The notes: generated from the letters alone by a model not told the origin. A DNA stretch of 32,146 nt from Zoogloea ramigera (GCF_006539865.1 NZ_BJNV01000059.1:1-32146); one strand, 5' to 3'; positions 23,580 through 32,016 are shown, counted from the stretch's first letter. Numbers and translations: made by a program.

Positions 23580-24929
23580 GTGAATTCGTCCGATCTCAAC
23601 GCCGCCTCGGCGGCCGAAAACCTTTCCGAGCGTTTCGTTGCCTGGGTGCGGGCGGCGGCGCCCTTCATCCATGCCTTTCGCGGCAAGACCTTCGTGCTGG
23701 GCTTTGGCGGCGAGGTGGCGGCCGGCCAGCTTGCCCAGAAGCTGGCCTACGACTGCAACCTGCTCGCCGCGCTGGGCGTGCGCCTGGTGCTGGTGCACGG
23801 CGCGCGGCCGCAGATCGAGGCCGAGCTGGCCCGCCGCGGCCTCACCCCGCGCTACCACAACGGCCTGCGCGTCACCGACGCGGCGGCCCTCGAGTGCGTC
23901 AAGGCGGCGGTGGCGGTGACCCGCATCGAGATGGAGGCGCTGCTCTCCCAGGGCCTGCCCAACACGCCGATGGCCGGCAGCTTCATGCGCGTCACCGGCG
24001 GCAACTTCCTCACCGCCAAGCCGGTCGGGGTGGTGGATGGCATCGATCACGGCTTCACCGGCGCGGTACGCAAGGTGATCGCCGAAGAGATCGTCGCCGA
24101 CCTCGACCAGCAGAACGTGGTGCTGATGTCCTCCCTCGGGGTGTCGCCGGCCGGCGAGATCTTCAACATGAGCATGGAGGCAGTGGCCGAGGCGGTGGCG
24201 ATCGCGCTGCAGGCGGAGAAGCTGATCTACCTGTGCGACGCGCCGGGCCTGCTCGACGCCCGCGGCGGCCTGATCGAGGCGATCACCGCCGACGACGCCG
24301 AGGCGATGCTGAAGGCCGGCGAGGGCCTCACCGAAGACCTCGACCTGTACCTGCCCTGCGCGATCCGCGCGGTGCGCAAGGGCGTGGGCCGCGCCCACCT
24401 GATCGACCGGGACAAGGACGGCGGCCTGCTGCTGGAGTTCTTCACGCCCCAGGGTGTCGGCACGGTGCTCACCCGCGACCCGCTGTTCCGCCTGCGCGAG
24501 GCGACCGTCGAGGACATCGGCGCGCTGGCCAGCGTGATCGCGCCGATGGAGGCCGATGGCACCCTGGTGCGGCGCAGCCGCGAGCGTCTGGAGGCCGAGG
24601 TCGAGCGCTTCACGGTGGTCGAGTACGACGGCGTGCTGGTGGGCTGTGCGGCGCTCTACCCCTTCATCGACGAGCGCGCGGCCGAGATGGCCTGCGTGGC
24701 GGTGGTGCCCGAGCACCGCCGGGCCGGCCTCGGCGAGATGCTGCTCAAGCGCATCGAGTCGCGCTCCCGGGCGATCGGCGTGGAGCGCCTGTTCGTGCTC
24801 ACAACGCGCACCTCCGACTGGTTCCGTGAGCGCGGCTTCCGCGAGGCTCCCCCCGAAGAGCTGCCCCGCCAGAAGCGCGAGATGTACGACGTGAGCCGGC
24901 GTTCGAAGGTTTTCATGAAGAGCCTGTGA
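23580..24929 (+). CDS. argA: N-acetylglutamate synthase ArgA
   Basis: A 449-residue fusion of an N-terminal amino-acid-kinase domain (about 20-295) and a C-terminal GNAT acetyltransferase domain (about 303-449). It transfers acetyl from acetyl-CoA to glutamate, the first step of arginine synthesis, and in this family is inhibited by arginine bound to the kinase-like domain. Visible motifs are FRGKTFVLGFGGE, LVLVHGARPQIE and, in the acetyltransferase part, CVAVVPEHRRAGLGEMLL, the acetyl-CoA loop. The start is a GTG at 23580 (MNSSDLN), chosen by family length; no better ATG is in frame before the conserved FVAWVR region and the ribosome binding site is poor. It starts 55 bases after pap. Confidence 0.95.
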   Translation: MNSSDLNAASAAENLSERFVAWVRAAAPFIHAFRGKTFVLGFGGEVAAGQLAQKLAYDCNLLAALGVRLVLVHGARPQIEAELARRGLTPRYHNGLRVTDAAALECVKAAVAVTRIEMEALLSQGLPNTPMAGSFMRVTGGNFLTAKPVGVVDGIDHGFTGAVRKVIAEEIVADLDQQNVVLMSSLGVSPAGEIFNMSMEAVAEAVAIALQAEKLIYLCDAPGLLDARGGLIEAITADDAEAMLKAGEGLTEDLDLYLPCAIRAVRKGVGRAHLIDRDKDGGLLLEFFTPQGVGTVLTRDPLFRLREATVEDIGALASVIAPMEADGTLVRRSRERLEAEVERFTVVEYDGVLVGCAALYPFIDERAAEMACVAVVPEHRRAGLGEMLLKRIESRSRAIGVERLFVLTTRTSDWFRERGFREAPPEELPRQKREMYDVSRRSKVFMKSL

Positions 24930-24940
24930 GAGGCTGAGGG

Positions 24941-26539
24941 ATGCGCCCACTCCCCGCAGGGCATTCGATCACTTCTCCGCGCGGCTGGCGCCTCGCCGGT
25001 GTTGCGTGCTTCGTCATGGCGGCGGCGCCGGCCTGGGCGGGCCTGCCGGAGGTGTTCATGTCGCCTTTCGTCACGGTCGGCGCGGGGCTGGCCACCCTGT
25101 GCGGGCTGGCGAGCGGGGGCTACATCCTGATGCTGCGGCAGCGCCTGGCGGCACAGCCCGCGGCCGACGTGGCCGGCCCCAGTCACGATCGCCACTTCCG
25201 CCTGGCGGCCGAGGCGGGGCGTGGTATCGAGGGGCTGGTCGGCCTCGATGGGTGCCTCATCTGGGCCAACCCGGCCGTCGAGCGCCTCACCGGCCATGAC
25301 GCGGCGGCCCTTAAGGCGGCGGATTTCGTCGAGTTGCTGGTCTGCGACCGCGACCGGGCCTTCTGCCGCCAGCAGCTGCAGGTGCTCCTGGAGACCGGAG
25401 TGCCTGCCGATTTCGAGCTGCGCATCCAGCGCCGGGATGGGGCCACGCTCTGGATGGCCTGCCATTGGCTGCCGGTGCGCGAGGAGGATGGCCGCCTGCT
25501 GAGCCTGCGGGTGTCGATGGAGGACATCCAGTCGCGCAAGGAGGCCGAGTACCAGCAGCTGGAAACCGTGGCCGCCCTGCGCCGGGCCCAGGCCTTGTCC
25601 GAGCACTATCTGCGCCGCAGCAACGAGGAGCGCCTGCGCTTGTCGGCGCTGCTCGATGTGGTGCGGGCGGGCATCCTGTTCATGGACCCGGATCACCGGG
25701 TGGTTTATTGCAACCAGGCTTTCTACGAGATCTGGGGCCTGCCTCCCAGCAAGAGCCTGATGGGTATGCGCGATGTGATGTTGCAGCGCATGGTGATGGA
25801 TCTGCTCGTCGAGCCCGAGGTGTTCCTGAAGCACCTGAAGGATGTGGTCGAGAGTCGCCAGCCGAGCGAGCCTGTGGAGTTCCATTTCAGAAGCGGCCGC
25901 GTGCTGACCAGCTCGTCCCGTCTGGTGCCGGCGCCGGAGGGGCCGCGGGCGATCGGCCGGATCTGGGTGTTCGAGGATGTCACGGCCCAGCGGCTGGCGG
26001 CCCGCCAGCTCCAGCAGATGGCCGAGCGCGACCCGCTGACCAACCTCTACAACCGCCGGCGTTTCCACGAGGAACTCGTGCGGATGCTCGCCGATGGCCA
26101 GCGGCGGGGCGAGGGGGTCGGGCTGCTGGCGATCGACCTCGACGGCTTCAAGCCGGTCAACGACCGCTTCGGTCACCAGGCGGGCGACGAAGTGCTGGTG
26201 CGCCTCGCGACAGCGGTGGGCGCGGTGGTGCGTCGCAACGAGATGTTCTTCCGCTTGGGGGGCGACGAGTTCGCGATCCTGGTCCCGTCGGCGACGGCGC
26301 TGGAGCTGGCCGAGCTGGCGCGGCGGGTCACCGGCTGCGTCGCCGGCCTGCGCTTCACTTTTGGTGACGAGACGGTGGCGGTCACGGCGAGCCTCGGCAT
26401 CGCCTTCAGCCCGCAGCAGGGGGGTGGCCCCGAAGGACTGGTGGGGGCGGCCGACCGGGCGATGTATGTGGCGAAGACCCAGGGTGGCAACCGCTGGGCG
26501 TTCGCGCCCGCCGAAAGCCACGCGCAGTCGCTGGCCTGA
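24941..26539 (+). CDS. PAS-PAS-GGDEF diguanylate cyclase, degenerate I-site
   Basis: A 532-residue signalling protein that should make cyclic di-GMP. Two N-terminal hydrophobic stretches (about 17-33 and 43-65) anchor it in the membrane. Two PAS-like sensor domains follow (about 84-205 with a PAC-like VSMEDIQSRKEAE end, and 235-355 with MDPDHRVVYCNQAF). The GGDEF domain begins at ERDPLTNLYNRRRF and has the intact active site GGDEF at 440-444. The inhibitory-site position reads RRNE (431-434) instead of RxxD, so product inhibition may be weak, unlike the other cyclase in this window. It starts 11 bases after the argA stop with GAGG-type sequence upstream, so it is probably co-transcribed. The sensed signal is unknown. 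Confidence 0.93.
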   Translation: MRPLPAGHSITSPRGWRLAGVACFVMAAAPAWAGLPEVFMSPFVTVGAGLATLCGLASGGYILMLRQRLAAQPAADVAGPSHDRHFRLAAEAGRGIEGLVGLDGCLIWANPAVERLTGHDAAALKAADFVELLVCDRDRAFCRQQLQVLLETGVPADFELRIQRRDGATLWMACHWLPVREEDGRLLSLRVSMEDIQSRKEAEYQQLETVAALRRAQALSEHYLRRSNEERLRLSALLDVVRAGILFMDPDHRVVYCNQAFYEIWGLPPSKSLMGMRDVMLQRMVMDLLVEPEVFLKHLKDVVESRQPSEPVEFHFRSGRVLTSSSRLVPAPEGPRAIGRIWVFEDVTAQRLAARQLQQMAERDPLTNLYNRRRFHEELVRMLADGQRRGEGVGLLAIDLDGFKPVNDRFGHQAGDEVLVRLATAVGAVVRRNEMFFRLGGDEFAILVPSATALELAELARRVTGCVAGLRFTFGDETVAVTASLGIAFSPQQGGGPEGLVGAADRAMYVAKTQGGNRWAFAPAESHAQSLA

Positions 26540-26554
26540 GCGGCCCCGGCGGGC

Positions 26555-26560
26555 TAGAAT
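26555..26560 (+). promoter_or_regulatory. Possible -10 box of yggX
   Basis: TAGAAT lies 60 bases before the yggX start, in the gap after the diguanylate cyclase gene. The matching -35 is poor (TGGCCT at 26532-26537, 3 of 6). Confidence 0.35.
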
Positions 26561-26620
26561 CTGGGCACGTTCCCGGCTGCAGCACGATCGCGCCGGGGGT
26601 TTTAACTCAAGAGGTGATAC

Positions 26621-26890
26621 ATGGCACGGATGGTCAATTGTGTGAAGCTCGGCCGCGAGGCTGAAGGTCTGGACCTGCCGCCGATTCCCGGCGAGCTCGG
26701 CAAGCGCGTCTTCGAGAACGTCTCCAAGGAAGCCTGGCAGCAGTGGGTTCGTCACCAGACGATGCTGATCAACGAGAACCGCCTGAACCTGATGGACGCC
26801 CGGGCGCGCAAGTACCTGGCCGAGCAGATGGAGCGCTACTTCTTCGGCGGCGGTGCCGATCAGATCAGCGGCTACGTCCCGCAGAGCTGA
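26621..26890 (+). CDS. yggX: Probable Fe(2+)-trafficking protein YggX
   Basis: An 89-residue cytoplasmic protein, typical length for YggX, which protects iron-sulfur proteins from oxidative damage and may carry iron. The family opening [18 protein letters not shown] with the conserved Cys (residue 7), then [20 protein letters not shown] and [15 protein letters not shown], are clear. GAGGTG is 8-13 bases before the ATG. A strong terminator follows 21 bases after the stop. It is probably a single-gene unit with its own promoter. Confidence 0.96.
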   Translation: MARMVNCVKLGREAEGLDLPPIPGELGKRVFENVSKEAWQQWVRHQTMLINENRLNLMDARARKYLAEQMERYFFGGGADQISGYVPQS

Positions 26891-26911
26891 GCGTCCTACC
26901 CCGTTTTCAAT

Positions 26912-26947
26912 GCCGAAGGCCCCGGTTTGCGGGGCCTTCGGCGTTTT
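26912..26947 (+). terminator. Rho-independent terminator after yggX
   Basis: A perfect 12-bp stem (26912-26923 GCCGAAGGCCCC with 26931-26942) and a 7-base loop are followed by GTTTT. Confidence 0.9.
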
Positions 26948-26977
26948 GGAAGCAGCGGAATGCGCCCGCGGCCGGGC

Positions 26978-27262
26978 CTATTTGCTGCCCGCCTCGATGC
27001 TGTAAAGCCAGGCCAGCAGCTCGGCCACCGCCACGTAAAGCTCGGGTGGAATGCGGGCGTCGAGGTCAACCTGCATCAGCAGGGCGACGAGCTCGGGTGA
27101 TTCGTGCACGAACACGCCGGCCTCCTTGGCTCGGGAGATGATCTCGGCGGCGATCAGGCCACGACCCTTGGCGACCACCGTCGGGGCCGACTGGCCGGCG
27201 TTGTAGGCGAGGGCGACCGCCTCGGCGCGGGGCGCGTCGCCAGGGGATTCTGGGCGGTTCAT
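26978..27262 (-). CDS. Stand-alone FlhB C-terminal domain protein (FlhB2/FlhX-like)
   Basis: A 94-residue protein homologous to the cytoplasmic C-terminal domain of the export-switch protein FlhB/YscU, without the membrane part. The family core AVALAYNAG, APTVVAKGRGLIAAEI and IPPELYVAVAELLAWLY is visible. The autocleavage motif NPTH is absent; the protein begins about where the processed FlhB C-terminal fragment would. It overlaps the fliK stop in an ATGA, so it is translated together with the hook-length ruler, whose partner is FlhB. A role in substrate-specificity switching or in replacing the cleaved FlhB fragment is inferred. It ends the flagellar run and converges on yggX. Confidence 0.88.
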   Translation of the reverse strand: MNRPESPGDAPRAEAVALAYNAGQSAPTVVAKGRGLIAAEIISRAKEAGVFVHESPELVALLMQVDLDARIPPELYVAVAELLAWLYSIEAGSK

Positions 27263-28308
27263 GGGGGGCTGCGGAGTTCGGCAACGAGCCCGGTGAGGGG
27301 CACGTCGGTGGCGGCCAGGGCGTCGGCCAGGCGGGGTTCGGCGGCCGTGAGGGCCTGGCGCGTGGTGTCGCTGTCGGCGATCAGGCGCATCGCCACGCCC
27401 GCCGGGGTGAGGTGCAGGCGGGCCTCGACGCCGCCCAGGCGAGGCAGGGTGAGGCGCAGGGTGCTGGTCCAGTTTTCGTCGGGCTCGTCACCGCTGCGGC
27501 CGTCGGCGGCCGGGTCTTCGATTTCCCATTCCATCGTCTGGCCGGGCCAGACCTGCCCCTGCCAGACGAAGTTCTGGGTGGCCACGGCGTCGAGCTGCTG
27601 GTGGACCAGGGGCAGCAGGCGCTCGGGGATAGGCGCCAGGCCTTCGTTTGCCGCGCGCGGGGTGGTGATGGTTTCTGTGCCGCCGGGGGCCGCGGCTGGC
27701 GTGGCCGGTGGCGTCGGGCTGCGGCCCTGGGGTTCCTGCATGAGGGCCGCGGTGTCGAGCTTGCCGGCGAGCCAGCGGGCCTGATGGGATTCATAGAACA
27801 GCCCGCTCTGTTCGAGGGCCGTGCTCAGCCGGCTTGCCAGCAGGGCACTGTCGCCGGGGCCCTGCGGCGCCGCCGCCAGCATCGGCTGGCCGCCGTTGAG
27901 GGCGGCAGTCTGGGCGGCGGGCTGGCCGGTGAGCAGGAAGCTGATCAGCCGCCCGGTCTGGCTGAGTGCCGGCGTGGCTGCGGCGGTGCCCGTGCTGGTT
28001 GTCGGCTGGGCGAGGGTGGCAAAGACGGCCCGCGGCGTGACATGGCTGACGACGAGCTCGAGGGTGTCACCGGCGTTGGCGGCCTGGGGCAGGGCGAGGG
28101 TGACGTCGCGGCCGCCGATGCGGGCCTGATAGGTGTTGCCGGGGTAGGCTGTCTGGAGGTTTGCGATGACGCGCTGGCCGGGCGTGAAAGCCGGCAGCTG
28201 ATCCGTGATGGCCTTGACCCGGGCCAGGGGCGCCACATTGGGCTCACCGGAGAAGAAGCTTGCTTCGGTGAGCATCCGCAGGCGGGCGGCGAGGTCTCCG
28301 GGGATCAT
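27259..28308 (-). CDS. fliK: Flagellar hook-length control protein FliK
   Basis: A 349-residue secreted ruler protein that, with FlhB, ends hook growth and switches export to filament proteins. The identification rests on the C-terminal FliK domain (about 240-349): WQGQVWPGQTMEWEIED, then LRLTLPRLGGVEARLHLTPAGV and a final LTGLVAELRS. The N-terminal and middle regions are Ala/Pro/Gln-rich and low in conservation, as usual. It is in the fliD-fliS-fliT-fliK order, 32 bases after fliT, with GTGGAG before the start, and overlaps the FlhB-like gene by an ATGA. Confidence 0.85.
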   Translation of the reverse strand: MIPGDLAARLRMLTEASFFSGEPNVAPLARVKAITDQLPAFTPGQRVIANLQTAYPGNTYQARIGGRDVTLALPQAANAGDTLELVVSHVTPRAVFATLAQPTTSTGTAAATPALSQTGRLISFLLTGQPAAQTAALNGGQPMLAAAPQGPGDSALLASRLSTALEQSGLFYESHQARWLAGKLDTAALMQEPQGRSPTPPATPAAAPGGTETITTPRAANEGLAPIPERLLPLVHQQLDAVATQNFVWQGQVWPGQTMEWEIEDPAADGRSGDEPDENWTSTLRLTLPRLGGVEARLHLTPAGVAMRLIADSDTTRQALTAAEPRLADALAATDVPLTGLVAELRSPP

Positions 28309-28340
28309 TGGATGGCTCCACCGGCCGCTTGGCCTGGTGT

Positions 28341-28691
28341 TTATTCGTCTTTGGACGGCTCGCCATAGGCGGCACGGACGTTGCGTTCGCGCGCGCCGCC
28401 GGAGAGCAGCTGACGGACATTGTCCATCCAGGGCTCGGTGTGCACGCGCACTTCCTTGTCGTCGTCGAGGATGCGCCGGATCAGTGCGATCTTCTTCTGG
28501 CGCTCGTCTTCGGACATGCGCTTGCTGGCACGGCCCTGGAAGCCGAGGGCTTCCTCGACGCCCATGCGGTCGCGCAGGGAGGCGACCTGCCGCTCGAGGC
28601 GGGTGAGGCGGTCCCAGTCGTTGGCTCGGGCGGCGTCCACCATCTCGGTGGAGTAGCTGCTCATCTGTTCCAGGAGGGCGAGGGAACTCAT
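28341..28691 (-). CDS. fliT: Flagellar chaperone FliT
   Basis: A 116-residue small helical protein. Position directly after fliS, length and an all-helical sequence (LALLEQMSSYSTEMVDAARA, then WDRLTRLERQVASLRDRM) fit FliT, the chaperone for the cap protein FliD and, in enterics, an inhibitor of FlhDC. Sequence conservation of this family is low, so the name leans on context. GGAGAT precedes the start; fliS ends 18 bases upstream. Confidence 0.78.
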   Translation of the reverse strand: MSSLALLEQMSSYSTEMVDAARANDWDRLTRLERQVASLRDRMGVEEALGFQGRASKRMSEDERQKKIALIRRILDDDKEVRVHTEPWMDNVRQLLSGGARERNVRAAYGEPSKDE

Positions 28692-28709
28692 GAAAGATCT
28701 CCGTGGGGC

Positions 28710-29123
28710 TTATCGCTGGGCCTGATCGGAAGCGCCAATGGCTTCCCAGGCGCTTTTCAGGTCGGTGAGCAGTTGGGTGACTTCGTCCATCGCCGGCCGG
28801 CTGTTGTGCAGGTTGGCGTAGAGAAGCCGCTGGGTCATGTAGTCGTACAGGGCGCCCAGGCGCTGGGCGAGCTCGCCGCCGGCTTCGTAGTCGAGGCTGA
28901 CCTTGAGACCGTTGAGGATGATCTCGATGGCCTTGGAGATCGCCATGCCCTTGCCCGGAACATCCTTGTTTTCGAGGGCGATCGCGGCGGTGCCGATCTG
29001 CAGCAGGGCACCTTCGAAGAGCATCAGGATCAGCTTGTGGGGGTCGGCCGTGGATACGCCGGTTTCGACGCCGACGGAGCTGTAGGCGGCGGCGCCGCGG
29101 CGGGCTGCGATGCCAAACGACAT
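28710..29123 (-). CDS. fliS: Flagellin chaperone FliS
   Basis: A 137-residue cytoplasmic helical-bundle protein that binds the flagellin C terminus before export. Family features are AYSSVGVETGVSTADPHKLILMLFEG (the helix-1/2 junction with the conserved PHKLI-MLFEGAL pattern) and ALYDYMTQRLLYANLHN. GGAGACA precedes the ATG. It lies 21 bases after fliD and 18 before fliT. Confidence 0.95.
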   Translation of the reverse strand: MSFGIAARRGAAAYSSVGVETGVSTADPHKLILMLFEGALLQIGTAAIALENKDVPGKGMAISKAIEIILNGLKVSLDYEAGGELAQRLGALYDYMTQRLLYANLHNSRPAMDEVTQLLTDLKSAWEAIGASDQAQR

Positions 29124-29144
29124 ATGCGTTGTCTCCGGTCGAAC

Positions 29145-30542
29145 TTAGTTGTTGGTCGCCATGTTGCTGAGGAGGGTGAGCTGCTGGTTCAGGTAGCTGC
29201 TGGTGGTGCTCATGCTGGTCATGGTGGTGTCGAGAGAGGTGAATCGTGCCCGGTAGTTCTTTTCGATGATCGTCAGCCGGTTCTCCATGGCCTCCATTTG
29301 CCTGTCGAGGGCCTTGACACTGCTGCTGAGGCCGTCGCTGCGGCTGGCGATCACGCCGTTTGTGGCCAAGAGATCGGTGGTGGTGGTTTTGAGCGTATTA
29401 CCAAAGGCACCGATCACGTTGGCCGTGGCCGAAAAGTTGGTGCTCGCGGCTTTCTCGAACTTGGTGCTGTCGAGCTTGAGGGAGCCGTCGGGCTGGAAGC
29501 TGATGCCGATGTCGCTGAGAGTTTTCAGCGGGTTGCTGGCCAGATCGGCGGGGACGCTGGTGAGGGCCGTCCGGACCTGGCTCTGGACGCTGCGCAGGGT
29601 GCTGTCGCCGTTGAGCGCCGCGGCGGTCTTGGTGGCGCTGTTGTAGGCGCCTAGGCTCTTGATCGACGAATTGAGGCTGTTGTAGGCGTTTACAAAGGTT
29701 TCGAGCTTGCCCTTGAGGTCGGTGTTGTCGCGGGTGACCGTGAGGTTGGTGGTGCCGGTCTTGGTGAGATCGAGGGTCACGCCGTCGATGGCGTCGGTGA
29801 TCTTGTTGCCGCTGGTGGCGATCGAGATTCCCTGGATCTTCACTGACGCGTCGGTGGCTGCCTGGGTCTGGTTGAAGGCGCTGGAGGCCGCGATCGGGCT
29901 ACCCGGGTTGGCCGGATCGATGAAGGTAGCGGTGCCGGAGATGCTCACGGCGTTGGCGGTACCGCCGTCGGTGGCGGTGAGGAGCAGGTTCTGTTTGCCG
30001 CTGGTGTCGGTGACGATGGTGGCGCTGACTCCGGCAGATGCATTGTTGATCGCATTGCGCACGCCTGCGAGCGTGTTCTGGCTGCTGTCCAGGGTGATGT
30101 CCACCGCCGTGCTGCCCTTGGTGAGGGTCAGGGTACGGCTGCTGTCACTGCCGAAATCAAGCACCGCGGCTCCGGCGTCGTATGTTTTGCCGAGGGCCAG
30201 GCGCTGGTTGGTGGCAAGGGCTCCGACCTCCACCGAGTACGTGCCGGCCACTGCTGCGCTGCTTGTCGTTGCTGTGGCGATGGTGGAATCGGCAAGTGTT
30301 GCCTTGAAACCGGAAAAAGCTGCCGTTGCAGTCTGTGTGCTTGCCGGGGTGAGAGCCTTTGCGGCGGTCTGCAGCGATGACAATGCCGCCTTCAGGGTGC
30401 CCAGGGCGGATATCTTGGACTCGTAGGAGGTCTGGCGCTTTTCCAGGTTGGTCAGCGGTTGCTTTTCCACTGACATCAGGGCTGTGACGATCGATTCGAT
30501 ATTGAGGCCGGATCCGACGCCTGCTGATGAAATTGTGGTCAT
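29145..30542 (-). CDS. fliD: Flagellar filament cap protein FliD
   Basis: A 465-residue cap protein that promotes flagellin assembly at the filament tip. The conserved N terminus (SSAGVGSGLNIESIVTALMS, VEKQPLTNLEKRQTSYESKISALGTL) and the helical C terminus (YRARFTSLDTTMTSMSTTSSYL) match the D0/D1 regions. The middle is the Thr/Ser/Ala-rich variable part. AAGGGG lies 6-11 bases before the start. A 193-base gap upstream holds a possible sigma-28 promoter. Confidence 0.95.
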   Translation of the reverse strand: MTTISSAGVGSGLNIESIVTALMSVEKQPLTNLEKRQTSYESKISALGTLKAALSSLQTAAKALTPASTQTATAAFSGFKATLADSTIATATTSSAAVAGTYSVEVGALATNQRLALGKTYDAGAAVLDFGSDSSRTLTLTKGSTAVDITLDSSQNTLAGVRNAINNASAGVSATIVTDTSGKQNLLLTATDGGTANAVSISGTATFIDPANPGSPIAASSAFNQTQAATDASVKIQGISIATSGNKITDAIDGVTLDLTKTGTTNLTVTRDNTDLKGKLETFVNAYNSLNSSIKSLGAYNSATKTAAALNGDSTLRSVQSQVRTALTSVPADLASNPLKTLSDIGISFQPDGSLKLDSTKFEKAASTNFSATANVIGAFGNTLKTTTTDLLATNGVIASRSDGLSSSVKALDRQMEAMENRLTIIEKNYRARFTSLDTTMTSMSTTSSYLNQQLTLLSNMATNN

Positions 30543-30580
30543 GCTGAACCCCTTGTATTGCGACCTTGCGGTTTAGACAA

Positions 30581-30607
30581 ATTACGACGGGCTTCTATCA
30601 AACTTGA
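30581..30607 (-). promoter_or_regulatory. Possible sigma-28 promoter of fliD
   Basis: On the minus strand TCAAGTTT (30600-30607; 7 of 8 to the -35 consensus TAAAGTTT) is followed after 11 bases by GTCGTAAT (30581-30588; only about 4 of 8 to GCCGATAA). The fliD-flaG gap (30543-30735) also holds no gene that I can support. Confidence 0.35.
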
Positions 30608-30735
30608 GGCTTGTCGCTACTTTGATCTTACACAGCAGGTTGTGTGCCAGTTTGCCTCCGGTGCCCTTGTTAGCAAATCCCGCCGCAGGGCACGGTCATG
30701 GGAAGTCAATCTCTGCCAGGGTAGGCGCTGGCAGT

Positions 30736-31122
30736 TCAGGCTTGTTGCTTGACAAGCAGGCCTTGTAGGGAATCGAGGGCCTTGGCGATCTTCATCACCT
30801 CTTCAGACGGGATCTGGCGAATCACCTTCTTGGATTCGCTGTCCACCACCTTGACGATGGAAACGCCCAGGTCTTCGTCGATCGAGAACTCCAGGCGGTT
30901 GGCTGTCTTGGTGATGACGTCCTGAATCTGCTTGACGGCCTGGTTCAGTTGTTCACTGTTGGGTGGGGCTGTCCTGTCTGCCCCTTGCGTGTCCTGGCCG
31001 GGCAGGGGGCGGGTGACTTCGGGAGGAGGGGCTTCTGCCTTCCGTGCAGCGCCCGCTCCAGGAGTGCTCTGGACGGGGGGCGCGTATTGGGTGCTGCTGG
31101 CGCCGACTGACTGGATGCTCAT
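30736..31122 (-). CDS. flaG: Flagellar protein FlaG
   Basis: A 128-residue protein of the FlaG family, which sits between flagellin and fliD in many polar-flagellate bacteria and affects filament length. The N-terminal half (about 1-55) is low-complexity and Pro/Gln-rich. The C-terminal half has the family core LNQAVKQIQDVI, LEFSIDEDLGVSIVKVVDSES and VIRQIPSEEVMKIAKAL. GGGAGAAG precedes the ATG. It is 75 bases after fliC, with a large hairpin in between. Confidence 0.93.
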   Translation of the reverse strand: MSIQSVGASSTQYAPPVQSTPGAGAARKAEAPPPEVTRPLPGQDTQGADRTAPPNSEQLNQAVKQIQDVITKTANRLEFSIDEDLGVSIVKVVDSESKKVIRQIPSEEVMKIAKALDSLQGLLVKQQA

Positions 31123-31145
31123 GCTCTTCTCCCAAGTGTGCAGGA

Positions 31146-31174
31146 GGCGCGGCCACCTTCAAGGTGGCTGCGCC
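31146..31174 (-). terminator. Long hairpin between fliC and flaG
   Basis: A 13-bp stem with one G-U pair (31146-31158 with 31162-31174) and a 3-base loop follows the fliC stop. No T-run follows on the minus strand. It may stabilise the fliC 3' end or limit read-through into flaG. Confidence 0.5.
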
Positions 31175-31197
31175 CGTGGGTTTGATTCCAGGCCAGA

Positions 31198-32016
31198 TTA
31201 CTGGAGCAGAGACAGCACGTTGTTGGGCATGCTGTTGGCTTGCGAAACCATCGCGGTGCCAGCCTGTTGCAGGATCTGTGCGCGGGTCATGTTGGCGGTT
31301 TCCTTCGCGAAGTCGGCGTCCATGATGCGACCGCGGGAGGCCTGCGCGTTCTCCGAGGCGACCGACAGGGTCGACACGACGGAGCTGAAGCGGTTTTGCA
31401 CAGCACCCCAGTTGGCGCGGGCCTTGTTGAGGTTGTCGAGTTGGGTGTCGATCGAGTCGATGGCCGCCGTTGCTCCGCCCGCGGCACTCACGTTACCGCC
31501 GCCGGTGACGCCGGAGAGCGAAACAGAGGCGGCTGAGACCGTGATGGTGTCGGTGCCCTGGGTGCCTGCACCAACTTGGAAGGCGGTGTCGGCTGTGCCG
31601 TTGAGCACACTCTGGCCGTTGAAGGTGGTGCCGCTGATGACGCGGTTGATTTCCTCAGACAGCTGCTGATATTCGGTATCGAGCATCGCGCGGTCGCCGG
31701 AGGTGTAGGTGCCGTTGGCAGACTGGACGGCCAGTTCGCGCATACGCTGCAGGTTGTCGGTGACGGCCTGCATTGCCGATTCGGCGGTCTGCGCCATCGA
31801 GATGCCGTCGTTGGCGTTGCGGATGGCGACGTCGAAGCCCTTGGCCTGGGCGTTCATGCGGTCGGCAATCGCCAGACCGGCTGCGTCGTCCTTAGCACTG
31901 TTCACACGCAGGCCGGACGACAGGCGCTGGACCGAGGTCGCGAGGCTGGATTGCGAGGTGGAAAGGTTGCGTTGTGCATTGAGCGACATCGCATTGGTGT
32001 TGATAGTGGCAGCCAT
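31198..32016 (-). CDS. fliC: Flagellin FliC, short form
   Basis: A 272-residue filament protein. The N-terminal D0/D1 part (MAATINTNAMSLNAQRNL, LSSGLRVNSAKDDAAGLAIA) and the C-terminal D1/D0 part (ASRGRIMDADFAKETANMTR, ILQQAGTAMVSQANSMPNNV, LSLLQ) are complete. The surface-exposed middle is only about 75 residues (Gly/Ala/Thr-rich, roughly 138-212), so D2/D3 is reduced to a small loop. AAGGAGA (32023-32029) lies 7 bases before the ATG. A good sigma-28 promoter is upstream. It is the first gene of the late flagellar run. Confidence 0.97.
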   Translation of the reverse strand: MAATINTNAMSLNAQRNLSTSQSSLATSVQRLSSGLRVNSAKDDAAGLAIADRMNAQAKGFDVAIRNANDGISMAQTAESAMQAVTDNLQRMRELAVQSANGTYTSGDRAMLDTEYQQLSEEINRVISGTTFNGQSVLNGTADTAFQVGAGTQGTDTITVSAASVSLSGVTGGGNVSAAGGATAAIDSIDTQLDNLNKARANWGAVQNRFSSVVSTLSVASENAQASRGRIMDADFAKETANMTRAQILQQAGTAMVSQANSMPNNVLSLLQ

